DNA of 64,000 nucleotides from Chiua virens (Eukaryota; Basidiomycota; Agaricomycetes; Boletales; Boletaceae), in the NCBI GenBank assembly GCA_019787685.1, contig JAHNUO010000020.1, positions 496,001 through 560,000 on the forward strand. Reading direction: 5' to 3'. Positions 34,236 through 49,476 of the stretch are shown here, one piece after another. Position 1 is the stretch's first letter; the number at the start of each line of letters is the position of its first letter. A program made the position numbers and the translations under genes. A model generated the notes under the pieces. It was not told the DNA's origin. It did not search any database and worked only from the letters and a program-made list of their open reading frames with translations.

Positions 34236-35459
34236 CTTGCACACAAGGTTTTGTCCAAGATGTCCGTGCACTTGAAAAGTTCAGAAGACTCTGAGCCTAA
34301 CGGATGCCATAATTCATGAACTTCGACCAAACAACGTAACCCTTACCTACCAAGCAACTCACAGCGACATGCCAATGTAGGCTTGACCACATACAGGTAC
34401 GGTTATAGATACTTACAACTTGAAATTACAAGTGGTCTTAGGATATAAGCATGTAAGTTTGTAGGTGCACACCAGACTCTGGTCGTGGACGCCAACGGGC
34501 TTGGCTTTTTTGTCAGCGTATGATACGGGCGTCTTCAAGTCGTTGGGGAATGCGGGAAGTGATTTAATTTGAATCGCGTTGTTACTCCCTTATGCGATCC
34601 AGGATCTGGAAACTTCTCTGGACAATAGCAACCACACTAACCGAGTCCCGACTGGACAATGACCTAACGATGATCGCAAGATCTTAGATCACAGCAAGTC
34701 AAAACATCGAGACGACTCGGAGACACATAAACATAGCAGGGTAAAGCTATTTTCTGTAGTGGGACTGTTACTGAGACACATTGTCAGCCTGGAGAGCAGT
34801 GACTGTACCGTGACTGTACGCCTGCGCAGCTGTTACATCACTGACATTTCAACTTGAGTGCAGTAAATGTGTACATCAAAACAGCCAGGCTATACCGTCT
34901 ATACTACTGGCACGTCTCCCCCTTTCTGTAACAGAGACATGAACACGTCGAGGATCGAGTGATGAATGGAGCCACTGGTAGTGAACGAACCCTTCCTAGC
35001 TATACGATTCTGATTTAAGTTGTCATGCTACGTCAGCACCCGAGTCTCAGTAACCTATACTTAGTAAATAGTAGGTATATCTTCCGACTCTCCGACTCTA
35101 ATACTCGTGGATACAGATTTAAAGCACTTGGTCACCACATGGGGCAAGACATACAACTTTCGTACGACTTAAATTCATGTGTAGCATAGCAAGATGCTCG
35201 GATTTATACAGGAGCTCCGTTATTTCCCTCCTTACTTCTTCTTTCATACCATTCCTTGCACTACGCTCTCACCGCCAAGAACTTTGGCAACAAACTGTCC
35301 ACCGTCTCCCATCTCCTCAGGCACGTGACCTCCTCAGGCTCCTCACTCCACGACGATGAGACCTTGTGCAACTTCGGGAACAAGGCTCAAAAATGCTGCA
35401 ATGTTGGGTCGATCCTCGATCATGGATGCGACGAAGTCGGTGCTCTGCCGGTGATCCCG
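34236..35459. other. Intergenic, AT-richer, no gene
   Basis: Stops are dense in all frames and no motif was recognised. It separates two related F-box remnants on the same strand. Confidence 0.45.
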
Positions 35460-35795
35460 TTACCCGGTCACGACGTTAGCAGAATCCCGGGCTAGTTTGG
35501 ACTGAGGACGTGATTTGGCATCCGCGAAATATACAAGCGCGGTGCAGCGGAATAGGAGAGTGGCGAGTACGCGATATGTCACGCGCAATTCGACCCCCCA
35601 CAAAAGGGACTTATCGAGGGAGAGCTGGGTTAATTTTGGCCACTGTTTCGTCAGTGTATCGAGTGCGTCGTCGTCCAAAGAGATGGTGCACATTGCGTCG
35701 AAGGTGAAGGATTCTATGCTGGGGAATGCGAGAAGTGGCTCCAGCGTCGACAGAGAGACTTGTTGGTCGTCGTCGTGGAGCGAAGTAAGGTGCAC
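35460..35795 (-). pseudogene. F-box protein gene fragment, copy 2 (C-terminal part)
   Basis: The frame contains LEPLLAFPSIESFTFDAMCT, followed by DTLTKQWPKLTQLSLDKSLL and VTYRVLATLL. It aligns with the C-terminal segment of copy 1 (FQPLLVFPNVESFKFDAMCN there). The frame has no ATG; the first codon is GTG. The F-box half is absent, and sequence up to 36016 shows only short unrelated frames. The two fragments are duplicates of one gene. Confidence 0.6.
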
Positions 35796-36044
35796 GAGTC
35801 AGCTCAATATCTTTGCATATTTCAGTCAACCACCCCACCTATCCTCTGGCTCTTGCCTGGTGTCCACACGTTAAGGTGCAAAGAAGGCTGCAACCAGCAC
35901 GTTGATTGCAAGGCGGATGGAAGATATGTATAAGACTCATTATGAACATCAAGTTGACCATCAAACAACTGAGTAAAATGTTTCAACACTCGTCCAAAGC
36001 ATATCATAAACTGCATAAATACATCATGTCCATAGTGGGACGCT

Positions 36045-37178
36045 TCATGCCATCTCTACGTCCTGCGGCACCGTGACAGGTTCGGCGACCTTGGGCTCTG
36101 GGGCATCCTTCCCATCATCCGCCATAAAGACATCCAATTCTCTATCCAACTCCTCCGCTGTTTTGGCTTTCGGGCGAATTGGCCGCCCTACCTTTGACCT
36201 GGGTGCCACGCTGCCTCTTGCAGATCGAGGTGCTCTTGCACGGACGGGACCCGTACTAGTAAGAGTAACATGATGGTGTGTTACAGTGACCAGGGGCCTG
36301 AGCTACGTACGCGGTTGGTGATTGCGCATCTCCACCGCTTTCTAAGCGCTCGGCAAGAGATGGCCTCTCAATTCTGTTCAGCAACGAAGCAGTTGAAACG
36401 CCAGGCATACTTGTGGACCGCACCCGACGCGGCGGTGCAGTGTCGAACGCGATCTCCATGGGTTGTCCTAACAGACAAAGTCAGCATTTCGAACTCGTTA
36501 GCGAAGCGAAACCAAGCCTATCCCTCTCAAGGCATCGACAACGAACCTTTTGCGAGTTTCCCCTCAAACTCTTTCTTGGCGCGAATCGCCTCCGCAGACT
36601 TTTCATACGTAATGAAGGCAACACCAGAAGAGCGACCGCTGCGATCGTACTTTAAAAGTAAAAGGTGATTTGTCAAGTTTAGCTTGGTGTTCATTTCCAC
36701 TGAAGAGCCAGAAGCGAAAGCGGTCATTGAACCCCCCGAATTGACCACAGCAACAGAACCACGATAGAAGTGACCAGACGGGGCGACATAACTGCGTGCA
36801 TTCGAATTCGGAATCATCGTACCCTGATCGCTGGCTCGCGAACGAGCGTGCCTATCTGTCCAAAGATGGACTTTTGGAAATATCAGCGACAGCAAGGGAA
36901 CAAAGAATCAAGTAACTCACCACCAAGTCTTTAGGCGTGATCTCATAATGAAGATTGGATACGACGAGCTTTGAAATTGCACTGTTTGCAGAAGCTGGTA
37001 CAGGGGCAATCGCGTTATTCCTTTTTGCAGAGGACAAAGGTGCACGGTCATGGAGCCAGGCACCGTCGGAGCCTCGAGGACGCTGTGGAATGCGGTATGA
37101 AAATACCGAAAAGTGCTTGAAAGAGAAAATAGTTACAGCATATGGGTTTCCCCGTCTGTTACTCTTGAGCGATGCCAT
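36045..37178 (-). CDS. YRA1: mRNA export adaptor YRA1/ALY (ALYREF)
   Basis: Six exons with five introns; one intron (about 36657-36831) is 175 bases, long for this window. Start MASLKSNRRGNPYA at 37178. The RRM begins SKLVVSNLHYEITPKDLV (RNP2-like VVSNL), continues SIFGQIGTLVREPAIR, and has YDRSGRSSGVAFITYE as RNP1. QPMEIAFD closes the domain. A basic Arg-rich linker follows. The C-terminal FoP-duplication/ALY signature KTAEELDRELDVFM and an acidic end DVEMA close the protein. Yra1/ALY couples transcription by the TREX complex to nuclear mRNA export by handing transcripts to Mex67. All expected parts are present and no break was seen. Yeast YRA1 is autoregulated through an unusual intron, and the long intron here is worth noting in that light. 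Confidence 0.88.
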
Positions 37179-37697
37179 TGTTTTTTTTTTAGCCGCCACA
37201 CGGATTTGACAATATAGAAGAGAGCTTGACAATAAGTGTAAAAAGAGGTTGAGGTCACGGTCCAAAGTCAAGTTGCAAATGCGCAAGTAGCGGACATCAA
37301 ATTATTCACTTTTGAACCTCCGCGCACAAACCCCCTATCAACAGCATCTGTCTCTGCTATGCTTTGACGCACCAGTTATCTGGGCTGGTGTTAATTCTGG
37401 TTTAATGATAGTACAATTGTATTCTCCCTTGCATCTACCACGCCACTACAAGAGACTGGTATACGAGTCTGAGAGTGGTTGCGTAGGACAGGTAAGAAAA
37501 TGAGAATGGGAAACTATGGTTTTTTTTTCGAACTGAATTCGTGACCGTCCATCAAATGCCAAAGCGTCCGTCGTCGACTACCAGACATGTCCGTGAAGCG
37601 AGCTTGTACAGTAAATGGAAAATATCCAAAGGGATACAGTCGATGCAGTACCCTTGTAGACAGAAAACAAAACAAAACTAGCGGCTTTGCCTCGCGA
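37179..37697. other. Intergenic: YRA1 promoter and GFA1 3' end
   Basis: A poly-T run just before the YRA1 start (plus strand 37181-37190) is a pyrimidine/purine tract in its 5' UTR. No gene is seen. Confidence 0.4.
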
Positions 37698-40180
<2,483 letters not shown>

Positions 40181-41188
40181 TGCGAGGGTATAAGCCTGGT
40201 GGGGGTGACAAGAAGAGGGTGAGCAACGGGAGATGGTACGGAGAACAGGAACAACGCACGTTTGGGGCGTGAAGTAAGCGTGAAAGGGAAGAATGAAGAT
40301 GGGAGAGGACAAAGACAGGACGAGGTGGTTTAAGTAGTCCATTCTGGGGTCGAGGGTGAGCCAAACAAGTGCAAATCCGGAATTTGATTGGATCGCTGAT
40401 CGCACCGTCGTCTAGATACCGCTTCCTTGGAGTGGAGTGGGCAAATTTGCATTGCCTTTTAGCATAGCTGCTCCGGAAGAGCGCCGCGTCCGCTGCTGCC
40501 TCATCTCACCTGCCCGTTGCCTACAAGTTCGCAAACGTACAATCCGGTCTCGCATTGCCACTGCTATTCAATAGGGTCAGTCCAAGAACACCACTAACAC
40601 CCGACGTTATGTACCTCTTACATGAACCAGTGCATGTTGTGTCCTCGTTCCCTCACATCGACTACCTTCGCGGCCGCGAAATCTCATCAGGAATGCTTGA
40701 TAGGTGACACGTTTCTCGCCTAAATTTACTTACCCTGGTGCATCTCCTAATTTATCACTGCACGTTTTTGCTTCCTGAACTAAAGATAAGTATCGATCCA
40801 AGTTCTTCCGAACATACTTTGCTTCTTCACGCCACTCGGCCAGTACATCCGGCGCGTAGGGATCGGAGTTAACCGTGGGTTTATGATCAATCGGTCTTGT
40901 TGCACCAGCGGGTTTCTCAGGTCACAAAAGGGTCCTCATCGATCCCGAGGCCTGTTGTCAAACAGTTTCCTACAACAGCAGCTGCCCACTTTTTGTGCGT
41001 TCTTTTTTGGTTTCACTTACTAGATGAGTGCAGATTTAAACCCGAACAAAGGTTGCTATTTGTTTCAGATCTCCACTTTGATCGCTTCCGCTCTTATGGG
41101 TCCAAGGCGGTGTTCCGAAACCCGAAACCCAGAATGATCGTAACCGGTTGAAGACCCACTACGACTTACCGACTACGCATCGCACCTC
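40181..41188. promoter_or_regulatory. Divergent intergenic region GFA1 / epoxide hydrolase
   Basis: About 1 kb without a supported gene. GFA1 transcription must start here, leftward. A pyrimidine-rich strand (GFA1 sense) near 40200-40330 is typical of basidiomycete core promoters. ORF 40897-41151 has no recognised motif. Confidence 0.4.
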
Positions 41189-42468
41189 ATGCAGCCCATC
41201 GATTTACATGACTTGAATCAACTTCAATCAAGTTGCACCCTGCGATCACGCATCGTAACCCTTGACGAGCGGGACGGTTTACAAACGCACCTGATCGAAG
41301 CCTTTCCAGCCAACGCAGGCGAACTCGTGTCGTTCCCCTTGATTTTGTTATTACATGGATTCCCTGAGCTCGCCTATTCTTGGCGGAAGATCCTTGTCCC
41401 CATTTGTGCAGCTCGTGGGGTTATCATGTCGTTGCACCCGACCTACGAGGGTTCGGGCGAACCACCACGCAGCACAACGAGCCAGCGAATCAAATCCAAT
41501 ATGACGACCCACTAGCACCGTTTCATGCCCTCAACATCGTAGAGGATATCTGTTCCCTTATCAAGACTCTCGGGCATAGCTCTGTCGCCTTGCTTGTTGG
41601 CCACGATTTCGGATCCATCATCGCTGGCCACTGCGTCACCGCCCATCAAGATCTCTTTCAATCCGTCGTCTTCATGAGCGCTCCCTTCACAGGGGTGGAA
41701 CAGCCACAACGCCTCAGTTTCCCCAATCGTGGGGAATTGGGGGATCCGGCTGCTGCGGACAAGCTTCTCCCATCGCTTGCCCAGACTGTTTCCTTGGCTC
41801 TCACAGCCCTCTCCCCCCCGAGGAAATACTACACCGGTTACTTCCTGACCCGCGATGCCAACAAAGACATGCTTGGAGAACGCTCAGAAGATCTCTACGC
41901 CTTCCTTGGCGGGTACTATCACATGAAGAGCGGCGCATGGGAGGGCAACACGACCCCTCCCCTGCCCTCTGCCTTGAACCCATCCCCAACGATCGACACG
42001 ATCGTCCGCCATCTCGCGACGCTTCCAGACTACTACGTCATGCCAGCACACGAGAACATGCGGCAGCTCATCGAGCGGCATGCCAGCCAGCACGCACAGT
42101 TTACGTGGCCGATTGGCGAGGCGGAGGCCGGGAGGATCTACGCGTCCGAGTTTGCTCGTACTGGCTTTCAGGGTGGACTGAATTACTACCGATCTGCACT
42201 CCTGCCGCCACCAGCCGAGCGGGTGGATACGCTTATCGCGCTCTCAGGGCGCAAGGCACGGGTGCCTGCGGCGTTCATTTCTGGGGCGCGCGACTGGGGG
42301 GTGTATCAGACCCCTGGTGCGTTGGACAAGATGAAGCACCACTTTGGAATGCAGAATGGTGACGTCGTGTTAATCGAAGGTGCGGGGCATTGGGTTCAAC
42401 AGGAGGCACCCGATCAAGTGGTCGCAGCCCTCGTTGAATTTCTGGGCAGAGTCGACAAGACAACGTAG
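41189..42468 (+). CDS. Epoxide hydrolase (alpha/beta hydrolase), one frame break
   Basis: Start MQPIDLHDLNQL at 41189. LLLHGFPELAYSWRK gives the HGFPE oxyanion motif at about residues 54-58. GYHVVAPDLRGFGRT follows, then GHDFGS with the nucleophile Asp, and a cap domain containing YYTGYF and LNYYRS with candidate ring-opening Tyr residues. ISGARDWGVY and GAGHWVQQE supply the acid and the catalytic His. This is the soluble epoxide hydrolase layout, which opens epoxides to diols and is used in detoxification or secondary metabolism. The frame changes near 41420: AARG ends in one frame and GYHVVAP begins in another, a net shift of minus one or plus two bases. Otherwise the single exon is open to 42468. 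Confidence 0.82.
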
Positions 42469-42978
42469 CTACGTCTCCTTCCCTCATTCGCACACGTACC
42501 ACAACTGTCGTCATGTCCAATTTTCCTTGTCCCTTGTATTACTATTACACATGGATCGAGTGAAAATGTCGTGCTAATGATACGTTAGCATTAAGCAATG
42601 ACATGATACATTTGGTGTGCTGGACCAAGCAAAGACGCAAAGCAATTCCTATGCAAAACAACAAGAGATGAATGAACACGTGTGTCAATGCCGCGAACAC
42701 ATAAGTAACAAGAAAGTGAAAGAGAGAACGACGAAAATATCTGTGTAGGGTTAAGTTACAATCTCAAAAACGAAGGGAAAAGACGACATAAAACAAGACG
42801 AAAACTATAAGCGTAACCATCCCTGGATGCAGATTGTCATGATTACGGGCCGCTATCGAGGCTGATCATCCGGAGACTTGCACGTCCGTTTCAATACGCG
42901 CGCCTACTCAGGGCCACCCCCGCAGCGTGTGGTGCATGAACACAAAGATGATCGTCATTGCACCAAGTTGACACGACA
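42469..42978. other. Convergent intergenic region
   Basis: This is the space between the stops of the epoxide hydrolase and phosphodiesterase genes. It is A-rich around 42640-42790, no ORF is convincing, and it is presumably 3' UTRs. Confidence 0.4.
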
Positions 42979-45102
42979 TCATCTCACTCCACCCTCGGGC
43001 GAGGCAGCCACGACGATGCCAACAGTAGCAACATAAGGTAAAACGGGGGTATCAACATGTGTGGTATGGGTTGCGTTCGGCCTGGACATCGACAGTGGCA
43101 CAGCAGCGGTAGCAAGGTGCGTCATCGAGGACACCGGGCTCAAATCAGCCGTCCACGAATATCGGCTGCAAAAGCTCCGCTTTTTGCGTACCCCGGCCGA
43201 GTAGGCGGCGCGCATTGCCGCGGCGGCTTCACTCCTCGAGGAGGTGGACATCGTGCGAAAGCTGGAGGAGGAGGACCGGGGACCGAGGATGAACGAGGCG
43301 GAGCCAGCGGAAGGCGCAGGGGATGCCGGCGGGGAAAGTTGGTCCGCGAAGGGAGGGTCGGGTATCGGGTCGGAGGACGAGGACGAGGAGGGGGAGGAGG
43401 GCGAATACGTGTGCCACTCCCCAGCGGGGTGTTGCTCCTCCTGATAACTTAGAACAAAGGTGGGTAACGTAAGTGGGAACGATGTGAGAAAGTCTTCCGG
43501 CGATCGAACAGGCGTTGCCGTCTTTGGAGATGGAGGCGTCACCTCTTTCGTAGAAGTCAATTTGAGACGTCGAGCCTCCCACATAGCGAGGTTCGAGGTA
43601 CACTGATCCGCGAACTTTTGCATCTCTAAAAATACAATAAGCGGTGCGTAGACAATGCGGTGTTGTTTCTGACCTGGGATGCCTTTCGCAGTAATGTCGA
43701 GCAACGGCTTCGCAAACGTGCTCACGAAGAAAATCTGCCCTCGGACTTGAGCTAGAGGAGTGTCCGAGGGTTGTATTGAAGGTGGTAATTGCCACATTCT
43801 TTCTAGTGATGCCTGACAATCCCATTCCGTCATCAGCGCGTTCGCCCAGTAATGCGACACTCCTGGTGGTCGACTCTGGCATAGAGATGATTAAAGCTAC
43901 TTCAAAAACGTCGTGGGAACCTACTGGATTGCTGATGTCGGCGCACTTGATGAGCGCTTGACACAACAGCAACTTGCGATGACTTAGAGTGCAATCCTTG
44001 CCTTCCACGAGGAACCCAAAGTTCTTCATAAACTCAAAGTGAACGCTCATATCGGTCGCAAGAACGATACCGGCGAGCGTTTTTCGGAACACTTGTCCAT
44101 TCGGCCGATCAAGTAGACTGCCGAGACCGTGGTGGCGCATGACTTGAATGAGAATTGCGTAATGCATCTGTTCCAAGGCTGATTTCCCGTCATACACTGC
44201 TGATAGGGGCGCATCTGCGTTTTTCTGAGGGCAAAGCATCAACATGGTTTGCGGCTCCGGCAGGGTGGCAGACTGACCATAAACAGATTCGAGAACCCAG
44301 GGTGACCGACGTCATGGCCGATGGCCGCGATAAAAAGGGCAAAGAGATCCATATTTTCGAGACTGGACACGAGGCCGCCTGGCTTCTTATCTGGCCGCCA
44401 CGGGTAGACATCGCGGCAAAGGAAAGAGGTGGGAGGGAGGACACCTGCAGCGCAGAGAAATGCCTGACATGCTTGGAGGACATCCAAAGCATGTTGGAAA
44501 TTGTGATAAGAGTTTTGACCACAATACAGACGCCGAAGGTGCTTCAAGAAGATAGATATGTCACCTGTGTCATGAGAGCATGAGGTGACACATGAAACGT
44601 AACAAGCCACATGTGACACTAACTGAGAGAAACGCCTGTATCGTGCTGCATGTTTTCTATCTGAAACAAGCTCTCGAATAAAATCTGTGCGCAGAAGAGG
44701 ACCTCTTCGTCCGGTAGTTTGTGAGGTTCGAAGTGCCAGCTATCAAGACGACGAATCAACCGTCTACGAGTTTCAGGAGGGATCTCGATTGGAGAGCTAC
44801 AGCAAGGAATGAGCCAGGTGGGAATATGGAGTGGGAGAGGGCATCGTACGGATCAGTATCGTAGTGAGTGACTGTCGTCTGCGTTTGGATACACATCTCG
44901 TAGAGCAGCTCTGCGTAGCTAGAGCGGGGGCTGATGAGGGGCGGTGCGATTCATAAAAACGGACGTACCGTGTCTCTCCTTGGTGCACATTATCCCAACT
45001 ACCCCAACCATGACCCAAGCCTTGGTTTTCGAGAGCGAGCGCTAAACCACCCACGTCGACGCTTCGCCGCCTGCCGTGGGCGTATTCCTCGTTATCGAGC
45101 AT
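42979..45102 (-). CDS. Class I 3',5'-cyclic-nucleotide phosphodiesterase
   Basis: The catalytic HD-type domain is unmistakable: NSYHNFQHALDVLQA, then FIAAIGHDVGHPGFSN for metal binding. These are followed by AVYDGKSALEQMHYAILIQV, LATDMSVHFEF and ALIKCADISNP, then HYWANALMTEWDCQ. About seven exons are needed. The C-terminal 220 residues are low complexity, Ser/Pro/Ala-rich, and presumably regulatory. The enzyme hydrolyses cAMP (yeast Pde2 class) and so dampens PKA signalling. The N-terminus is uncertain. ATG 45102 (MLDNEEYAHGRRRS) gives a short start, and an upstream exon within 45170-45302 could add residues. The intron after ADISNP needs an unusual donor (GTTCCC) to keep frame, so a small error there is possible. 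Confidence 0.83.
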
Positions 45103-48100
45103 GAAAGTGGTGCAAGCTTTGAGAGAAACAGAGGGAAATGGGGAAATGGGACACGATGAGTGGATATGAAAGGGGGGATGAGGAGGTATGGACTGACTTG
45201 GCTGTTAGGATGTGATCTCGACGCTCGCGTGGTTGCTTGACACTTCTCGGCTCTCGTGGCAGTCGCGTGGGTCCTTTTGCCTTTTAGTAACAATGCCGGC
45301 ACCCGGTCCGTCTCTCCCGCACACCACCTTCTCCTCGACTCCGCCCGCGCCTCCGCTCCCCACTTACCGCAGATGGCTCATTTAAACGCTCACCGGACGC
45401 TGGTATTAACTGTCTCCGTGAAAGCGGGTGCAGAACAAGCAATGCGTACACCTCTCGGTCACGCGAGTGCTGTGATTCGGACTTGAAACTGCCACGGAGC
45501 TGACATCCAAGTTTCGCTTGAAATACTCCGAAATGACGGTTGGTGAACGTTTTAGCATGTCAAGGCCGTGGGAAATACGCTTCATAACGATACGAGTACC
45601 CGCACAGTTCCCAGGTCGATCCTATTCTGTTTTTTTTTAAAAAATGGTGGGTCATCCCATGTTTCTCTTTCTCCATCGCTTTTCTTGAAAGGTTGCGGCA
45701 CACAGTCAATTTTTTTCTGTCATTCACTTGGTCCAAACTGATTCGAACATTGGCACGTGTTCGATGAACCGATGGTCGGACATGGTTCCCATGTGCCTGT
45801 GCCAGCACTCCGTCAAACACGTGGGTCAATATAATTGCAAGTACTGGGGCCGCTCAATTGGACATACTCGCCGCTCCGTCGGTGATATAAGGAAGAACAT
45901 ATATGTTCCAACGGAACCAGTCTCTCTATGTTTTACACACATTTCAATGCGCCGCCATCACCCTTGTCGCATCACTCATCTCGTGGTCAGTATTCCGGAA
46001 AACTCGGTCTCTCTACTGCACTGATCTCTGATAATGTTTATCCTGGGCGATTCTTACATCAATTCAGGCTAATTAGCATTGGTATGATTACCCGCATTTG
46101 CATTTACCCTTTTTGTTCTCGGACAGGCTACCCACTTGATACGCCCCACACATCCCGTCCCTCGACTGCAATTCCTTTAGGATGCTTGCTCGACCACGAT
46201 GCACGCCTTTTTTTTCGTGTTCTTGGCAAGATTCCCTTCGTGGTACATTACCTCCCACATCCCCGCTTCATCTCGTACCTTTCCTGCTAGGCAGATCATC
46301 TGGAATCACTTGTTCGTCTGCTAGGCACGGCGTAATCATCCTGGCTTTTGGCAAAGTCCGCTTCGCGATGGAAGTCTAGGACAGCCATCGCACTCATCTA
46401 CTAATAGCAAACAAGAGGTAAGAGGCGTTGCACGCACACGGTCCCTCAGGCTTCACGCGACTCCGACTTCCCATGATAGGATGGTCAACGAATCTCTACC
46501 CTTGTCTCCAGGTTTCAGCTGCAGATTTCTTTCCGTTCAGCTGAATGGCGTCATGGGCGATGTATCCCACGATCATGGCCGAGGTCAGTCAACGCCAACT
46601 TTTTTTTATTTCAACCCGGAGGAGGCAAGGTTGTCGGAAGGGACCATCTGTCGTCCCGCACCAGTTCCTTCTCATCCACGTCGAGGATAACAGGGCGCTG
46701 GAGCAGTCTCGAGTTGGGCCTATAGTTGAACGTTGACCAGTCAACCCCACCCAACCGATGAAGGCCAGATCAGCCAAGTATGCGCGCCAAGGAGAGAAAC
46801 CAAGCTAGACACGCATGCCCCCATAGCACATCCTCTTATTTAACACCAGTACACAACAACCCTACCAGGAAAATCACCGACATGCAGCGATTCCCTCGAC
46901 CACATATTCTCTGGACCGACACGCGTCCATCCCCAGTGACGCGTCTGCGGCACACGCCTGTGTCGACCCAATTCCTGGCAATCCTCATACCCAACTCTGA
47001 CTCCGGGAAATCACATCCAAGCGAGCAACCCTCCAGAACGTGATTTTTGATCGCCGTGGATGTCATATTTCTGCTGCCTATGCCCATGTGCCTTGACGCT
47101 CCGACGGGCTTGTCAAGCATGGGGTTACTTAGGGAAACGCGGACGTGGAACTAGAACGCCAGCGCGTCAAACGCGCACACAAACGAACCCGCCAACTTCG
47201 GGGCAATACGGTAGCATGCCACGTCATTGCCACCACAGAGCATAGCACCTCGTGCCAACATTTCACATGACTTATACATAGCCCCGCCTCGTGGACAACA
47301 CCTCCGTGCGCCCACAAGTCGTCAAGCAAATCTCTCTCTACGTGCATCATGAGACTGACTGACAAGGGTCGACCTATCCGCCACGTGTGGTACATCACGA
47401 GGCGGCTGTGTCTCTTTGACTTGACTTCTTCTCTGGTTTTTTCTTGCTTGTTTATCCTTCATTTCCTCCCCGCCAAGTCGCCGAGTCGCCGTCATGTCGG
47501 CGATATGGAGCCTATTCACCTAGCAATGTATGCGTTTATGGTGCCCCCCATATTCACATAATGAATGAGAAAAAAAACGAGGGGAGGGGAAGGGACATTT
47601 GTGCAGTACCCTCGCATACGAGGGGTTCTGGAATGCCCTCATTTCGTGTACCAAAAAGAAAGAAAGAAAGAAACGTCAGTATGGTGTAAATAATATGCCA
47701 TGCTGGCGGATCGGAATAGCCTCCGTGAAGGAGAGTATGCGAAGCTTGCCGCATGGCACCGAGTCATCTGGCGCGCGCTGTCCACCTACCCGATCCGTCT
47801 CTACAGAGCAAAGTAGTCCCCGTAATCCAAAGACCCCATGGCTGTCATCATCACTCCACCCGGCCAAACGATGGGACCTAAAAGGATGTCCCGACGCGTC
47901 AAAATTGCGCCAACGAAAACAATGAGCCAACGTACCGCCCGCAGTGAATCGGCCGGCGGTGTACGCCATCCCTGATAAGAAAATGGGGGGTACATCAAGG
48001 GTGTTTCCTATCGGAGATACATTATTCAAATACACAAACGTTCTCCGAGGACGGTATGCCAGCGTGCACCTCTCGAACGAAGGTAACTAGTAGGGTCTAA

Positions 48101-49476
48101 AAGCGGACTCGGCGGTAGTTGGACCGCCATCGTGCGTCTCTGGGTCGTTGTCTGTCGTCCCGTCGTTGCTTATCTACCACGGCCCAAAACAAGGAGGAGC
48201 AACCGACCTCGGGGGAATCCTCGCGAACGCCATAGCCCCCTTGAGTCTCGAACCGAACTTCGATGGCCCTATCAACGGCGTACCTTTATAAAACCAGGGG
48301 AGACACAGGATATGACACTTCTAGCTTCCATGTGACCATCATGATCAAAGAACCGAGAAGGGTGGAACCGAGGACAAGGACAGAGAACAAGGGCGAAAAA
48401 TGAGGAACGAAAACAAGAACGAACCTGACGACAGCGTCATCGATCACCGTCACCGTCACCCACCTTCATCTCCTACCCTCTCATATCCACACGACCACAC
48501 GCCGACGCGCGCGTCGTGATGGAAGGTGACCAAGATCAGAACGTTAAGAATGCCATAATAATAAATAACAATATACCCGGAATCCACCGCGCACGTCCTA
48601 GACTCCTAGGAGAAGAAACGCGCGTTTTCATCCGCACTCGAACCCCTTTAATCTTGGCAACGGCGGCTGGAGCATCATCATCCTGCTGCGAAGTGAATCA
48701 TCGCGATGATAATACCCCGTTCTTTGTTCCGCGTCCAGTACGGATTGGACATGACATGTAATGCACGGCGGACTCATATCGGCGGCGAAGTAGTCGTGTA
48801 ATGTGGGTCAAGTTCAAGTGTGGTACTTACGGGGCAACTGATGTTGTTGACGTAACAATGCTGACATAATTATACTGAATGCCTTAGGAAAACACACGTC
48901 CGATGCGATGCGAAATGAGGTCTGGGCCCAGGCTTAGGGCATTTCGCGAACTCGGCATGCGGCGACGAGCGACCGGGCGACAAGCAGCCTGAGACGGTAG
49001 CCTGAGAGCAGTGCGTGATGGTATGCAAGATGTGACATGATGCAGTATGTAATGTATGTATGATGTATGATCTGCTGTATTCTACATGCGTTCCAACCCG
49101 TCGAGCAAGCGGTCGTCGTCCATAAATGAAGGGTACCCAAGAAAACCGAATAAGACGTCAAGACGATTGGTTGCGAGGCAGAAACGTGCCTCGATACGTG
49201 CCCTGAGAGCTTTAGAATAGCACGAGAAAAAAAAGGTGGTGAGTTGATACACAGTGCGGCTCTCGCGAAAAGGCTTCGGACAAGTATACGAGTGACGAGG
49301 CTCACGGGTTGTGGTGCAAGTCTATATCATGAAGGGATGCTGGTGATTTGTTGTACTTGACCATCGACGGGCCATCGTTGAGATGGAGGGAAGGTTGTCG
49401 ATGGAAGTAGCGCAGCTACTTGGCATGGGAAGTGTATATGGAGAAGCATACTATACAAGATGATAATCAATAGAAG
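45103..49476. other. Gene-poor 4.4-kb region
   Basis: No ORF here has a recognisable domain on either strand, and the larger ones (45928-46290, 47599-47925, 47676-48035 reverse) are biased or mirror frames. The first part is the phosphodiesterase upstream region. The part after about 49050 is probably the 3' UTR of the Ser/Pro-rich gene. An AAAG tetranucleotide run lies at about 47655-47672. No tRNA was recognised. A long non-coding transcript or large promoter would fit, but nothing shows it directly. Confidence 0.4.

Noticed and set aside
43057..43452. Gly-rich plus-strand ORF
   Set aside because: It is a mirror of the Ser/Pro-rich tail of the phosphodiesterase.
47676..48035. Minus-strand ORF of 119 codons in the gene-poor region
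   Set aside because: An overlapping minus frame is also open, composition is uneven, and no intron or domain context supports it.
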